Assembly: GCF_900489465.1 (NCBI RefSeq) | Contig: NZ_UEFQ01000013.1 | Span: 310,001 to 374,000 of the forward strand | Length of the DNA stretch: 64,000 nt | Direction: 5' to 3' | Source of the DNA: Aequorivita sp. CIP111184 | GTDB taxonomy: Bacteria; Bacteroidota; Bacteroidia; Flavobacteriales; Flavobacteriaceae | Shown: positions 53,170 through 63,243 of the stretch, piece by piece | How the letters are laid out: each line of letters begins with the position of its first letter | Numbering within the stretch: position 1 is the stretch's first letter | The notes under the pieces: model-generated | The model's database searches: none | What the model was told of the DNA's origin: nothing | The model's input: only the letters and a program-made list of their open reading frames with translations | Translations under genes and position numbers: made by a program

Positions 53170-55895
53170 CAGTCTATTTCTTTTTCAATGAAGGGAATGT
53201 TTGGATCACAAATTTCTAAAATTAATTTCTTTAATTCAACTGTAAATTTCTCTAATGTATCTGCGGAAATTTGTTGATCACGCTTACTATATGCCGAAGT
53301 TTTTGTTCCAAATTTCAAGAATCCACTGCCCAAATTTTTAAATGAAATTATACCTGCTTCAGCATTATTTATAGGAATTTCTTTGTTCATCATTAAAGCA
53401 TATGTCAAAATTTGAAAGGCTTTGCTGAATTTATAATCTTGGTTCAATACTTCCCAATCAATTATTTCTACATCGCCTTGATTTACCAATCCAGTTTTAT
53501 AATCAATTATTCTGAGTTGGCCATTATATTCATCAACTCTATCTACTTTTCCATGTATTTTTACTGGAAAATTTAGTTCTGGAATTAGAATATCCAAAGT
53601 AAGATTAGTCTCAATTTTAATGACTTTTATACTGTTTCCAGCTTTAACATCAGAAATTTCACGATCTATAAAATTTGAGATGTAACGTTTTGCTACTTCA
53701 AAAATGATAAGATTTTTTCCTTTGGAAAAAGTGCCGCCTTTGAACGTTTTTATAAACTGTTTTGTTACTTCTTCGTGAATCTGCTCCTTCATATCCAACA
53801 AGTTCTGAATACTCAAGTTAGCCCCCTCCAAAGGTTGATAAAATGTTTCCAAAGTGTCATGGACAATGGTTCCTAAAGTATTTGCCGCTACTGTTTCCTC
53901 TACCTCTTCAAAGTCGTTCAACTTCAATATTTTCTGAAAATAAAAATCCAAAGGATTGCGGATATAACTTGTTAACGCAGAAGGCGAAAATCCCTTTTCG
54001 GCAATTTCACGAATGCGTTGCATTACAGCTTCTGTTTTTTTGATTTCCTTTAAGGACTGCTTTTTAATATGAACTTTGGGTGAAACAATTTGTTTTTCAA
54101 GAGTATGGTTTTTATGATTTTCAATTTCCAATTGTCTTATAAAACGGCTCTTTTCACCTGTATTTATACCTTCTGAATGATTGTTATAAAGTAAAGTAAC
54201 ACTTTTTGCGCGCTGCAATAATCTGTAAAAGTGATAAGTGTAAATAGCATCCTTTTCAGTATAAATGGGTAGATTGAACTGTTGTTTCAAATCGTAAGTT
54301 ATAAAAGAAGCGTTCGACTTTCCTGAGGGGAAGATACCTTCGTTTACAGAAGTGATTATCACATTTTCAAAATCGAGTACGCGCGTTTCCAAAACTCCCA
54401 TTAATTGAAGTCCGGTATAAGCGTCACCTTCAAAATCAAGCGAAGTTGAAGAAGCCATTTCCGAGAAAATAAGCAGCATACTTTTGATTGATTTAAGAAA
54501 AGGAAACTGTTCATTAAGTGCTTCAATTTTACTGAAAATTGCCGTTAATTGAGCTAGTACAACGCGATCGATTGCGTTTATTTTTTGCGTTTTTTGGAGT
54601 TCAGAAAGTATTTGTAGTGAAATATTTACAGCAGTTTTACTATCATCATTCCAATCTTTAAAAAGAAGTTGAAGGTTATTATTTTCTACATCTTTTGTAA
54701 GTTCATAAAGCTTTTCAGAAGAAATGTGAGTGATGTTTTCACGCGTTAGGGTATTGGCAATACTTTGTCCATTTTTAATTAAATTATTTCCCAAGGGATG
54801 ATTTAAGATTGAAAGTATATCTTTATAATATAGTGTTTCTGTATCTCGTAGATGAATGGCAAAAAGTAGTTCAAAAAAAACAACTGCGGGAAAGTTTTTT
54901 AACGAGACGCCCATTGTAACATTCACATTCCTAACATTTTCCGGAAGGGAATAAAGCAAAGGAATTAGTAGATTTTCATCTCCAAGTACAATTGCAGTTT
55001 TATTTATTTCATCATCTGAAAGTTGTGAAAGCAATTCACCAACATATTTTGCTTGTCCAACATTTTTTTGAACCTCTACAAGTTGAAAATGTTTCGGTCT
55101 TTCAAAATTAGAAGAGATAAAATTGGGTGTTTCGTCTTGAAAATATTTCCACTCCTTTATATATTTTCTTACAAAGTAAGACGCACTATGTTTTGAATCG
55201 TTGTAGAAAGCAAAATCGGTATCCCAATAAATCGTGGTATCTCCAGTCTCTAAAAGACCTTGTACTATATGCTGTTCAGCAATGTTTAGGGCGTTAAAAC
55301 CAATAAAAATATGTGTCTTATTTTCATTATTGTTAATATAGTATTCGAGGTTTGAAACCGCCTCGCGATATACCATACCCTGGTAGCCCACACTTTCTCT
55401 TAGCAATAGCGATTGTATGTTTTCATAAAAAGATGGGAGACTTTCCCAAAAGCGTAAATAATTATTGATTAGTTCAGTTTTTTCATCACTTACCCCCCAA
55501 CGTTCCAAAGTTTTAATACTTGATAAATAGCTAAAAAATGGCTTTGGTTCAACCAAATATCGATCTATTTCATTAAAATCGTTAAGTAAGGTAGTTGCCC
55601 AAGAGGAGTAGGTTTCGAAATCATCTTTTTCAAGGATAGAAGAGGTTTCTAAGTAAGCTTGATAACTTTTGAAAAGCAATTCAGTATTGTCAATTATTGC
55701 AATGTTAGAGAGCTCTTGTATGAACTCTTCAACATCTAATATTCGTGGCGCAAATTGTGTTTTTGAAGTTTCTTTTTTTAATTCTTGCATCAAAAACCCT
55801 CCCGCTCTTTTACTAGGAAGAATAAAGGTAATTTCAGATAAATCTGAATGGTTATTTTTTATGTGGGCTAGAGTTTCTTGAAGGAATGTTACCAT
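53169..55895 (-). CDS. AddB-like PD-(D/E)XK nuclease with degenerate helicase domain
   Basis: 908 residues. The N-terminus ITFILPSKRAGGFLMQEL stands where AddB proteins have a Walker A, but no GxxxxGKT is present, so the helicase part is probably structural. The middle resembles the AddB helicase fold (TRVLDFENVIITSVNEGIFP, LYNNHSEGINTGEKSRFIRQ). The C-terminal nuclease has SPSALTSYIRNPLDFYF, KVDRVDEY and RIIDYKTG near residues 775-800. It would form the partner of the UvrD-type protein at 58711-61869 in double-strand-break processing. Gene order with the alpha/beta hydrolase is tight. Confidence 0.85.
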   Translation of the reverse strand: MVTFLQETLAHIKNNHSDLSEITFILPSKRAGGFLMQELKKETSKTQFAPRILDVEEFIQELSNIAIIDNTELLFKSYQAYLETSSILEKDDFETYSSWATTLLNDFNEIDRYLVEPKPFFSYLSSIKTLERWGVSDEKTELINNYLRFWESLPSFYENIQSLLLRESVGYQGMVYREAVSNLEYYINNNENKTHIFIGFNALNIAEQHIVQGLLETGDTTIYWDTDFAFYNDSKHSASYFVRKYIKEWKYFQDETPNFISSNFERPKHFQLVEVQKNVGQAKYVGELLSQLSDDEINKTAIVLGDENLLIPLLYSLPENVRNVNVTMGVSLKNFPAVVFFELLFAIHLRDTETLYYKDILSILNHPLGNNLIKNGQSIANTLTRENITHISSEKLYELTKDVENNNLQLLFKDWNDDSKTAVNISLQILSELQKTQKINAIDRVVLAQLTAIFSKIEALNEQFPFLKSIKSMLLIFSEMASSTSLDFEGDAYTGLQLMGVLETRVLDFENVIITSVNEGIFPSGKSNASFITYDLKQQFNLPIYTEKDAIYTYHFYRLLQRAKSVTLLYNNHSEGINTGEKSRFIRQLEIENHKNHTLEKQIVSPKVHIKKQSLKEIKKTEAVMQRIREIAEKGFSPSALTSYIRNPLDFYFQKILKLNDFEEVEETVAANTLGTIVHDTLETFYQPLEGANLSIQNLLDMKEQIHEEVTKQFIKTFKGGTFSKGKNLIIFEVAKRYISNFIDREISDVKAGNSIKVIKIETNLTLDILIPELNFPVKIHGKVDRVDEYNGQLRIIDYKTGLVNQGDVEIIDWEVLNQDYKFSKAFQILTYALMMNKEIPINNAEAGIISFKNLGSGFLKFGTKTSAYSKRDQQISADTLEKFTVELKKLILEICDPNIPFIEKEID

Positions 55896-55909
55896 AGCCT
55901 AAAAATAAG

Positions 55910-55937
55910 AAACGCCCCCGAAAAATCGGAGGCGTTT
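55910..55937 (-). terminator. Intrinsic terminator of ompA
   Basis: AAACGCCCCCG pairs with CGGAGGCGTTT with one mismatch around a 6-nt loop. It lies behind the OmpA gene and before the nuclease gene. Confidence 0.75.
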
Positions 55938-55969
55938 AAATATAATTTATTTAAAACTTTCGTTTGAAA

Positions 55970-57361
55970 TTATTTCTTTAAAGAAATTTCAACACGACGG
56001 TTTTGTTGTCTTCCTGCTTTAGTAGCATTAGTTGCAATTGGTTTTGATTCACCGTAACCAACTGAAGTCAATCTGTTTCCTTGCATACCTATAGTAGTAA
56101 GGTAATCTTTTACAGATGCAGCTCTTGCGTCAGATAATTTCATGTTTAATGCATCACTACCTTGACTGTCTGTATGTCCTTCAATTTCGAAACTTGCATT
56201 AGGATATTCTTTCATAATATCAGCAATGTTTTGAAGTACAGCGTAAGATTCTTTACGGATAGTAGATTTACCTAAGTCAAACAAAATTGTTTTAGAGTAA
56301 TCATTCAATTGCTTAATGATTTCAACAGAAACTTCTGGACAACCTTTGTTAGCTACAGTACCAGCAACATCTGGACACTGATCATCTTTGTCAAGAACAC
56401 CATCACCATCTCTATCTTTGTAAGGACAACCGTTGTTAGCTTTTGGACCAGCTTCGTTTGGACAAGCATCATCTTTATCAGCGATACCATCACCATCTGC
56501 ATCTGGACAACCGTTAAGAGCAGCTAAACCAGCAACAGTAGGACATTCATCCTGTGGATCAGCAACACCGTCACCGTCAGTATCAGGACAACCATTGAAT
56601 TCAGCTAAACCTGGAGTGTTAGGACAAGCATCATTTCTATCTTCAATTCCGTCACCGTCAGTATCAGGACAACCGTTAAATTCAGCTAAACCTGGAGTTT
56701 CAGGACATTCGTCATCTTTATCATAGATTCCATCACCATCAGTATCTTTTCCACCAAATTGGAATACAATACCAGCAGAATGTTGGAAGTGAGTGATTCC
56801 GTAGCTATCCTCAAATGCATTTTTATAAGTTGATTGTAAGTTAAGAGCTATATTGTCGTTGAACCAGAACTTAACACCTGCAATTGCATTAGCAGTACCA
56901 AAACCGATATCATCAACCCAAGTGTAACCACCACCAATACCAAGAGAAGGATCAAACCATCCACCTGGACCGTTAACTAGATTTCTGAAACTATATTTAA
57001 TTTCACCATCAGCACTGTAGTAACTCAAATCATCTACAGAAATGTCGCCTAATTTATCAATTTTGTTGATAGAACCAGCGGCAGTAAATACAAAACCACT
57101 ACCAATATATCTACTGATAGCAAGTCTAGAAACTGAAGGAAGAATGTTCCAGTGGTCATTTGCGTTAAAATACTCGTCAAAAATATCCCCTCTAGCAGCA
57201 GCTGGGATACGTACTTGATTCTCATTGAGTCCGGCTGGATAAACGTCAACAGCGTTTGCACCAACTTCAACAGCCCAAGGATTGTTTTCGTCTTGCGCGT
57301 TCGCTACTCCTATTCCCATGAATAGAATGGCAGCAACTAATAATCTGTTAAGATGTTTCAT
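55970..57361 (-). CDS. OmpA family outer-membrane protein with thrombospondin type 3 repeats
   Basis: 463 residues. A signal peptide ends at GVANAQD. Residues about 23-200 form a beta-barrel-like domain ([39 protein letters not shown]). Five thrombospondin type 3 repeats of 26-27 residues follow (about 205-341), each with a calcium-binding DxDGDGxxDxxDxCP. The OmpA C-terminal domain (about 345-463) binds peptidoglycan with [20 protein letters not shown] and [13 protein letters not shown]. It is a major anchoring protein with its own strong promoter and terminator. Confidence 0.95.
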   Translation of the reverse strand: MKHLNRLLVAAILFMGIGVANAQDENNPWAVEVGANAVDVYPAGLNENQVRIPAAARGDIFDEYFNANDHWNILPSVSRLAISRYIGSGFVFTAAGSINKIDKLGDISVDDLSYYSADGEIKYSFRNLVNGPGGWFDPSLGIGGGYTWVDDIGFGTANAIAGVKFWFNDNIALNLQSTYKNAFEDSYGITHFQHSAGIVFQFGGKDTDGDGIYDKDDECPETPGLAEFNGCPDTDGDGIEDRNDACPNTPGLAEFNGCPDTDGDGVADPQDECPTVAGLAALNGCPDADGDGIADKDDACPNEAGPKANNGCPYKDRDGDGVLDKDDQCPDVAGTVANKGCPEVSVEIIKQLNDYSKTILFDLGKSTIRKESYAVLQNIADIMKEYPNASFEIEGHTDSQGSDALNMKLSDARAASVKDYLTTIGMQGNRLTSVGYGESKPIATNATKAGRQQNRRVEISLKK

Positions 57362-57396
57362 ATTCGATTGTTTAATTTTTAAGTGTTAATTATGAG

Positions 57397-57427
57397 CAAA
57401 AGTAAGTTGTTAAATTTTATAAACAAA
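57397..57427 (-). promoter_or_regulatory. ompA promoter
   Basis: Read on the minus strand: TTTG at 57427-57424, 19 bp, then TACTTTTG at 57404-57397. Both elements match the Bacteroidota consensus exactly, as expected for an abundant protein. The ATG lies 36 bp downstream. Confidence 0.75.
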
Positions 57428-57483
57428 AGCAAATCTAATAAAATTTTCCTAAAATCAGTGTGTTTGATACGTAAATACTGGTT

Positions 57484-58683
57484 TTACTTACCAATTACCT
57501 CCAATTTTTTTCCAATCTTAATAAAGGCTTTTATTGCTTTGTCCAAATGCGCTCTATTATGCGCTGCTGAAAGCTGTACGCGGATTCTGGCTTTGCCTTT
57601 TGGTACTACTGGAAAAAAGAATCCAATTACATAAATTCCTTCCTCCAATAACATATCTGCCATTTGTTGGGAAAGCTTCGCATCATAAAGCATTACGGGT
57701 ACTATAGCAGAATCTCCATCAATAATATCGAATCCCGCTTCTTTCATTCCTTTTTTAAAATAAGCGGTATTTTCTGCAAGTTTGTCTCTTAGGGAAGTGT
57801 CATTAGAAAGCATTTCAAACACCTTAATAGAAGCCCCAACAATTGCGGGTGCCAAAGAGTTTGAAAATAAGTATGGCCGAGAGCGCTGGCGAAGTATTTC
57901 AATAATTTCTTTTTTACCAGTAGTATAACCGCCCATAGCGCCACCAAGAGCCTTACCTAGCGTTCCTGTAATGATATCTATTCTGCCCATTACACCTTTT
58001 TCTTCCAAAGTCCCCCTTCCGGTATCACCTATAAAACCAGCAGCGTGGCATTCGTCTATCATGACCATTGCATCATATTTATCCGCCAAATCACAAATTT
58101 TGTCCAAGGGAGCAACTAAACCATCCATTGAAAATACCCCATCTGTAACAATAATTTTGAAACGGGCTCCCTTTTCGTTTGCAGCAATAAGTTGCTTTTC
58201 CAAATCTTCCATATTGCTGTTTTCATAGCGATAACGAGCGGCTTTACAAAGACGCACGCCGTCTATAATTGAAGCATGGTTTAAAGAATCTGAAATGATT
58301 GCATCCTCTTCGCCCAGAAGTGGTTCAAAAACACCGCCATTGGCGTCAAAAGCTGCGGCATATAATATGGTGTCTTCTGTTTGATAAAAATCAGCAATTT
58401 TTTGCTCTAATTCTTTATGGATATCCTGCGTACCGCAAATAAAACGGACAGATGACATTCCAAAACCGTGCGTGTCCATTGCATCTTTAGCTGCTTGAAT
58501 CACATCTTTATGGGACGACAAGCCCAAATAATTGTTAGAACAAAAATTTATAACCGTTTCCCCAGTAGAAATAGTAATTTCAGCATCTTGTGGCGATGTT
58601 ATTATTCGTTCCTTTTTATATAGGCCGTTATCCTTTATTTCTTCGAGTTCTTTCTGTAGATGTTCCTTTATTTTTCCGTACAT
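57484..58683 (-). CDS. kbl: Glycine C-acetyltransferase (2-amino-3-ketobutyrate CoA ligase)
   Basis: 399 residues. Alpha-oxoamine synthase motifs: [61 protein letters not shown] and the PLP lysine in [15 protein letters not shown] near residue 244. It cleaves 2-amino-3-oxobutyrate with CoA to glycine and acetyl-CoA in threonine breakdown. No tdh gene is adjacent. It lies between the two halves of the AddAB-like pair. Confidence 0.93.
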   Translation of the reverse strand: MYGKIKEHLQKELEEIKDNGLYKKERIITSPQDAEITISTGETVINFCSNNYLGLSSHKDVIQAAKDAMDTHGFGMSSVRFICGTQDIHKELEQKIADFYQTEDTILYAAAFDANGGVFEPLLGEEDAIISDSLNHASIIDGVRLCKAARYRYENSNMEDLEKQLIAANEKGARFKIIVTDGVFSMDGLVAPLDKICDLADKYDAMVMIDECHAAGFIGDTGRGTLEEKGVMGRIDIITGTLGKALGGAMGGYTTGKKEIIEILRQRSRPYLFSNSLAPAIVGASIKVFEMLSNDTSLRDKLAENTAYFKKGMKEAGFDIIDGDSAIVPVMLYDAKLSQQMADMLLEEGIYVIGFFFPVVPKGKARIRVQLSAAHNRAHLDKAIKAFIKIGKKLEVIGK

Positions 58684-58710
58684 AATTATGCTTTATTTAA
58701 AGTTTCAAAA

Positions 58711-61700
58711 TTAAACTTTATTTATTACTATTTCACCCTCATTACTATAGATAAGCATTTTTTCTGAAACAATAAAACCCATATCCTGCAATGCATTTGC
58801 ATAATCAATCAATTGATCGCTATGCCAAATATTGGGACTGCCTGTTTTATAATCAATTAAAGTTGAAGTGTTTTCTGAACTGATATTTATTCTATCGGGC
58901 CTTAAAATCAACCCATCTTTTGTAATTATGTTGCGTTCATTAAAAACCTTGTCAGTTCCATCAAACAACTTTTTTAAATTGGAATGGTAAACAATTTGAT
59001 CAACTGTTTTCTTTAGAGTATCAAACTCATTCTTTGGAATAATTGCCCGTTCTTCCAATTCATTCAAAACGCGCTCGGCATCAGCTTCCGAATAAATTTG
59101 AGCCATAGTATCATGAAGCAGATTTCCGGCAGTAATTGCCGCAGCCGTGTCAGTATCTAAATAAATATCTTCCGAAGAAACTATTTTCAATCCGTGCACA
59201 TTGGGGTTGCTTGAAAGATATTGTGGTTCCATTTGGGAAACAATTTCTTTCTTTTTGGAAATTTTTTCTGAATTTTTCCCAAATTCATAAATCATTTGGT
59301 CGTTATTCCATATTCCCTTTTGTTTCAAAAATTCCATAAAAAGATGGTTATAGGTTGTAGGAATTCCATCTTTTGATTCGCTAGGCATTTCTGCAAAAAC
59401 AAAGAGTTTTTCAACTGCTCGCGTTAAGGTTACGTATAGCAAATTAATAGTGTCCAACTCCAACTGGCTTCTGTGTTCATTGTACATTTTTTCACCAACT
59501 TCGCCATAATTTGCAATCTCAGATTTAAAATTTATTTGTGCTTCTTTAAAATTGAAATCTTCATTTTCCAAGGGATACCAAAGTTTATCGTATTTCCCAT
59601 CATATAATTGAATGTCAGCAAACGGAAAAATAACAACTGGAAATTCAAGCCCTTTTGCTTTATGAATGGTCATTAATTGAACTGCATTTGTACCTTCGCT
59701 GGCGGGAATGGATGCGCTGTCCTTTTTAGTTTCCCAATGATCCAAGAAGGAAATTTTATCGGCCTGCGGCTTTTGTTCAAATTCAAATACCAAATCCATA
59801 AAACCGAAAAGATAGGCATCAGCATTACCAGCAATTTTGAATTTTTCAATACAGTATTCAAAAGCTTCGTAAAGTGAAACGGAGCGCATTTCTGAAAACG
59901 TAAAATCAACATCATGCCTTTTTAAGTTTTCAGTAAATGTATTTTCAGAAATATTTAAAAACTCGGTAAAAAAAGTATGTTTTTCTTCAGAAATATTTAG
60001 GTGGTCATGCAACAAATCCAGCAACTGAATTTTGGCTTCGTCATTGTTTGGATACAAGCAAACCTGCAATGACAAAACCAATATTTGCACTAAATTGGAA
60101 GATTGCAATAACAATGTTTCCGAAGATATTACAGAAACACCTTGTTCCATTAAAAAAGCGCCAAGCACAATTCCATCAGCTTTTTTTCGGGTTAAAATAC
60201 AAATGTCGCTTTCTGAAAAGCCCTTGCTCTTTAAACTGTTAATTGATTCAAGAACTAGGTTTGAGTATGCTTGTTCTTTATCAGCCTTATTTTGTTTTTC
60301 AATGAATTCAAATTTAATGTAGCCATCTTTTTTGTTATTTTGATTTTGCTTGTTTCCATTTTTATAGAGCCTTCCGTGGTCTTCATTTGCAAAATAGGAA
60401 GAGACGAATGTGAAAAATTGATTATTGAAATCTATAATTTGGGCACAGCTACGGTAGTTTGTATCTAATGAAAGTACTTCTTTTTCCCTCGAAAAAGGGT
60501 TTGTATTACCATACAAATCCATAAACTGCTCGGGCAAACCACCACGCCATCGATAGATGGATTGTTTGGCATCACCCACGAGCAAAAGGCTTCCAGAGTT
60601 TGGCTCCAATATTTGTGACAGAGCGTTATCTATTAACGGAATCAAGTTTTCCCACTGTAATTTTGAGGTATCCTGAAATTCATCAATATAAAAGTGGCGG
60701 TATTTTTCGCCTAAACGTTCATAAATAAATGGCGCTGGCTGGTTTTTAATTTCTTTATTTATAAGCGAATTGAATTCTGAAATGGGCAGAATATTTTTTT
60801 CTTCCTTTATCGTTTCAATCTCTCGATTTACCAAATTTATTACGGAAAGCGGGGTAATGTTTTTTAAGATAGAATCGTAAAGATTGTATTTATTTACACT
60901 TTCCTTAATTTCAATATAGTTAGAAAGGAGATTTGGAATTAAATTATCAATAGTTGATACTATCAAAGCATCTTCCTTTACTTTGTAAAGTCCTTTTCCT
61001 TCTTCAAGATTTTCTTGAAGTTTGTTTGCATACACATTGTAATTTCCTTCTTTCAATTTTAGAAAGTGATTTGGCAGGGTCCCTCTCGTAAAATCTGAAT
61101 GCTGCAAACCACTTTCTTCAATAAGTTGAAGTGTCTTCGAAGCTATAGTTTCAATTTCCTTCGAAAGATTTTTCTTTTTAAGAATCAACTGTTTTTTGAA
61201 TTCCAAAAAATCTTCCAAGGATTTCTGTTTCAAAATAGAAACATGACTCGAATCATTTTCATTATAAAGTAATCTGGCCGCGCTGGCAATATCTCGTGAA
61301 ATATCCCAAGATTTATCATCATCTGTTTTTTCAAGTGCAAAATCAAGCAACACTTTTGTAATTTCCTTGTTTTGCCCCGCTTTGCTCAATAACAAATCTA
61401 CGGCCTCGGTTAAAAGTTCATTGGTTTCAAGCGTAACTTCAAAATTGGTGGCCAATTTTAAATCACGCGCAAAGGTGCGAATAAGCCGATGGTTAAATCT
61501 ATCAATGGTCTCTACGCTGAATGCTGCATAATTGTGTAATAGATTTTTTAGAATTTTTCGGGATTGAATCTGTATTTCAATCAAACTTTTCCCTGTTTCA
61601 TCTGCAATTTTAAGCATCATCGGCAGTGGTTCTGTAACGCTTTTATCATCACTAAAATTCACCAATGTTTCAACGATACGTTGTTTCATTTCAGCCACCG

Positions 61701-61869
61701 CCTTGTTTGTAAATGTAATAGCCAAAAGATGTTTAAAATAATCCTCATTTTGTGAAGAAAGGATTTGTTTCAAATATTCTTTTACGAGTGTGAAGGTTTT
61801 TCCGCTCCCTGCTGCGGCATCATAAATAGAAAAGGAGGATTGTTTTTCCAAGGTATTGTCATTTTGCAC
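58711..61869 (-). CDS. UvrD-type helicase-nuclease (AddA-like)
   Basis: 1052 residues. Helicase motifs: Walker A YDAAAGSGKTFTL near 18-27, motif II IDEFQDTSKLQWEN near 396, LLVGDAKQSIYRWRGG near 436, motif V LMTIHKAKGLEFPVVIF and motif VI LLYVTLTRAVEKLFVF. The C-terminal nuclease has LIDYKTGSP near residue 1003. Together with the nuclease at 53169-55895 it corresponds to the AddAB complex that resects double-strand breaks for RecA. In contrast to Bacillus the two genes are separated by about 2.8 kb with ompA and kbl between them. Confidence 0.9.
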   Translation of the reverse strand: MQNDNTLEKQSSFSIYDAAAGSGKTFTLVKEYLKQILSSQNEDYFKHLLAITFTNKAVAEMKQRIVETLVNFSDDKSVTEPLPMMLKIADETGKSLIEIQIQSRKILKNLLHNYAAFSVETIDRFNHRLIRTFARDLKLATNFEVTLETNELLTEAVDLLLSKAGQNKEITKVLLDFALEKTDDDKSWDISRDIASAARLLYNENDSSHVSILKQKSLEDFLEFKKQLILKKKNLSKEIETIASKTLQLIEESGLQHSDFTRGTLPNHFLKLKEGNYNVYANKLQENLEEGKGLYKVKEDALIVSTIDNLIPNLLSNYIEIKESVNKYNLYDSILKNITPLSVINLVNREIETIKEEKNILPISEFNSLINKEIKNQPAPFIYERLGEKYRHFYIDEFQDTSKLQWENLIPLIDNALSQILEPNSGSLLLVGDAKQSIYRWRGGLPEQFMDLYGNTNPFSREKEVLSLDTNYRSCAQIIDFNNQFFTFVSSYFANEDHGRLYKNGNKQNQNNKKDGYIKFEFIEKQNKADKEQAYSNLVLESINSLKSKGFSESDICILTRKKADGIVLGAFLMEQGVSVISSETLLLQSSNLVQILVLSLQVCLYPNNDEAKIQLLDLLHDHLNISEEKHTFFTEFLNISENTFTENLKRHDVDFTFSEMRSVSLYEAFEYCIEKFKIAGNADAYLFGFMDLVFEFEQKPQADKISFLDHWETKKDSASIPASEGTNAVQLMTIHKAKGLEFPVVIFPFADIQLYDGKYDKLWYPLENEDFNFKEAQINFKSEIANYGEVGEKMYNEHRSQLELDTINLLYVTLTRAVEKLFVFAEMPSESKDGIPTTYNHLFMEFLKQKGIWNNDQMIYEFGKNSEKISKKKEIVSQMEPQYLSSNPNVHGLKIVSSEDIYLDTDTAAAITAGNLLHDTMAQIYSEADAERVLNELEERAIIPKNEFDTLKKTVDQIVYHSNLKKLFDGTDKVFNERNIITKDGLILRPDRINISSENTSTLIDYKTGSPNIWHSDQLIDYANALQDMGFIVSEKMLIYSNEGEIVINKV

Positions 61870-61963
61870 TAAAATACTGTTTTTATAGCTTTGGAATCAA
61901 ATTAATCTATACCCACATAGAAATCTTATAAAATCTATAACACTTTAAAGAGTTGAGATTGTC

Positions 61964-61971
61964 TAAATTTG
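61964..61971 (+). promoter_or_regulatory. -7 promoter element of sod
   Basis: TAAATTTG, exact TAnnTTTG match, 39 bp before the superoxide dismutase start. Confidence 0.5.
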
Positions 61972-62010
61972 AGTGAATTTAGTAATAACCAATAAAAAAA
62001 CGATATAATT

Positions 62011-62619
62011 ATGTCATTCGAATTACCAAAATTACCGTATGCATTTGATGCATTGGAGCCTAACATCGACGCTAAAACGATGGAGATACACCACGACAAA
62101 CACCACCAAGGTTATACAGATAAATTGAACGATGCCATTAAGGGTACCGATATGGAAGGAAAAACCATAGAAAATATTTTGACAAATCTTGATATGGAAA
62201 ATAAAGCCGTCCGTAATAATGGCGGCGGATTTTACAATCACAGTCTTTTTTGGAAAGTAATGTCCCCAAATGGCGGTGGAAAACCTTCGGGCGATTTAGC
62301 AAAAGCTATTGATGATGCCTTTGGAAGTTTCGATGCTTTTAAAGAGAAATTTTCAGAAGCTGCAAAAACACAATTTGGTTCAGGTTGGGCTTGGCTTTGC
62401 GTTCATAAGGGCGGAAAAGTGGATGTATGTTCAACTCCAAATCAAGACAATCCGTTAATGCCAAAAGTAGGTTGCGGCGGAACTCCAATTTTAGGATTGG
62501 ATGTTTGGGAACACGCCTATTATTTGAAATATCAAAATAAGCGCCCAGATTATGTAGGTGCCTTTTGGAATGTAATTAACTGGGAAGAAGTTTCTGTTAA
62601 CTACGCAAAGAATAAGTAA
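62011..62619 (+). CDS. sodA: Superoxide dismutase, Mn type (Fe/Mn family)
   Basis: 202 residues. Metal ligands: His27 in MEIHHDKHH, His in [11 protein letters not shown] near 76, Asp and His in [10 protein letters not shown] near 164-168. NQDNPLMP and the GG in front of FYNHSLFW are closer to manganese than to iron enzymes; cambialistic use is possible. No signal peptide, so it protects the cytosol. Single gene with promoter and strong terminator. Confidence 0.94.
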   Translation: MSFELPKLPYAFDALEPNIDAKTMEIHHDKHHQGYTDKLNDAIKGTDMEGKTIENILTNLDMENKAVRNNGGGFYNHSLFWKVMSPNGGGKPSGDLAKAIDDAFGSFDAFKEKFSEAAKTQFGSGWAWLCVHKGGKVDVCSTPNQDNPLMPKVGCGGTPILGLDVWEHAYYLKYQNKRPDYVGAFWNVINWEEVSVNYAKNK

Positions 62620-62644
62620 TACTTCTTATAAATATAAAATCTGG

Positions 62645-62683
62645 AAAAATCCGCAATCAAAATTTTGGTTGCGGATTTTTTTT
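62645..62683 (+). terminator. Intrinsic terminator of sod
   Basis: AAAATCCGCAA pairs with TTGCGGATTTTTTTT; the T-run is eight bases. Confidence 0.9.
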
Positions 62684-62793
62684 AAAAAAAATAGCACGCT
62701 TGTTCAAGAAAGTTTTGGTGAAAAATTTCTAGAGTCACTTCATCTGAAAAACAATGCTCTATTTAAAATATCACTCTACTAAATTTCGCGCAT

Positions 62794-62869
62794 AAAAAAA
62801 GGCAAACAAGTGTTTGCCTTTTTTTGCCCCAAATCTACCATGAACTTAACCTACTTATGCTAATGGTAT
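62794..62869 (-). ncRNA. Candidate small RNA, copy A
   Basis: On the minus strand a TATATTTG -7 element (62880-62873) is followed by an about 76-nt unit. It holds a 5' hairpin with stem TACCAT/ATGGTA, a conserved loop part TAAGTAGGTTA, the unpaired linker ATTTGGGGCA, and the terminator hairpin GGCAAAC/GTTTGCC with flanking A- and T-runs. Copy B at 63058-63133 has the same order of parts, with changes that keep pairing. No reading frame of note is present. No clear -33 element is seen. Confidence 0.6.
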
Positions 62870-63057
62870 GTTCAAATATATGTCAATAAAGTATTCAAAA
62901 TTATGGTTTTAGATGAATTACCTGTTTTTTCGTTAAAAAACATATTTTGATTATAATCAGTCAAAAAATCATCTTTTGTATAGAAATTTTAACACTAAAA
63001 AAGTAGAAATAGCTCAATAACATAACCCACAATATTCTTCACCTCAATTTGGATATG

Positions 63058-63133
63058 AAAAAAGGCAGGCTTTCGCCTACCTTTTTTGCCCCAAATCTTA
63101 CCATAGACCTAACCTACTTACGCCTTATGGTAA
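63058..63133 (-). ncRNA. Candidate small RNA, copy B
   Basis: Same architecture as copy A: TATATTTG at 63144-63137, 5' hairpin CTTACCATA/TATGGTAAG, loop part TAAGTAGGTTA, linker ATTTGGGGCA, terminator GGTAGGC-GAAA-GCCTGCC with one G-T pair, then a T-run. The terminator stem sequence differs from copy A while the structure is kept. An inverted repeat ACACTA-AAG-TAGTGT lies just upstream at 63156-63170 and could be an operator. The gene lies about 110 bp behind the purF stop on the same strand. Confidence 0.6.
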
Positions 63134-63243
63134 GTTCAAATATAATTCAACTTTAGACACTAAAGTAGTGTTAATCAACAAATTCGATTAAGTGGAGTGG
63201 GTTCCCGATAAACGGCAAAGCCTGTGTTAAAATTCAAATAAAT

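Noticed and set aside
56309-56726. Plus-strand open frames and a repeat array resembling CRISPR
   Set aside because: The repeats are the coding sequence of five thrombospondin type 3 repeats in ompA; spacing follows codons and there are no unique spacers.
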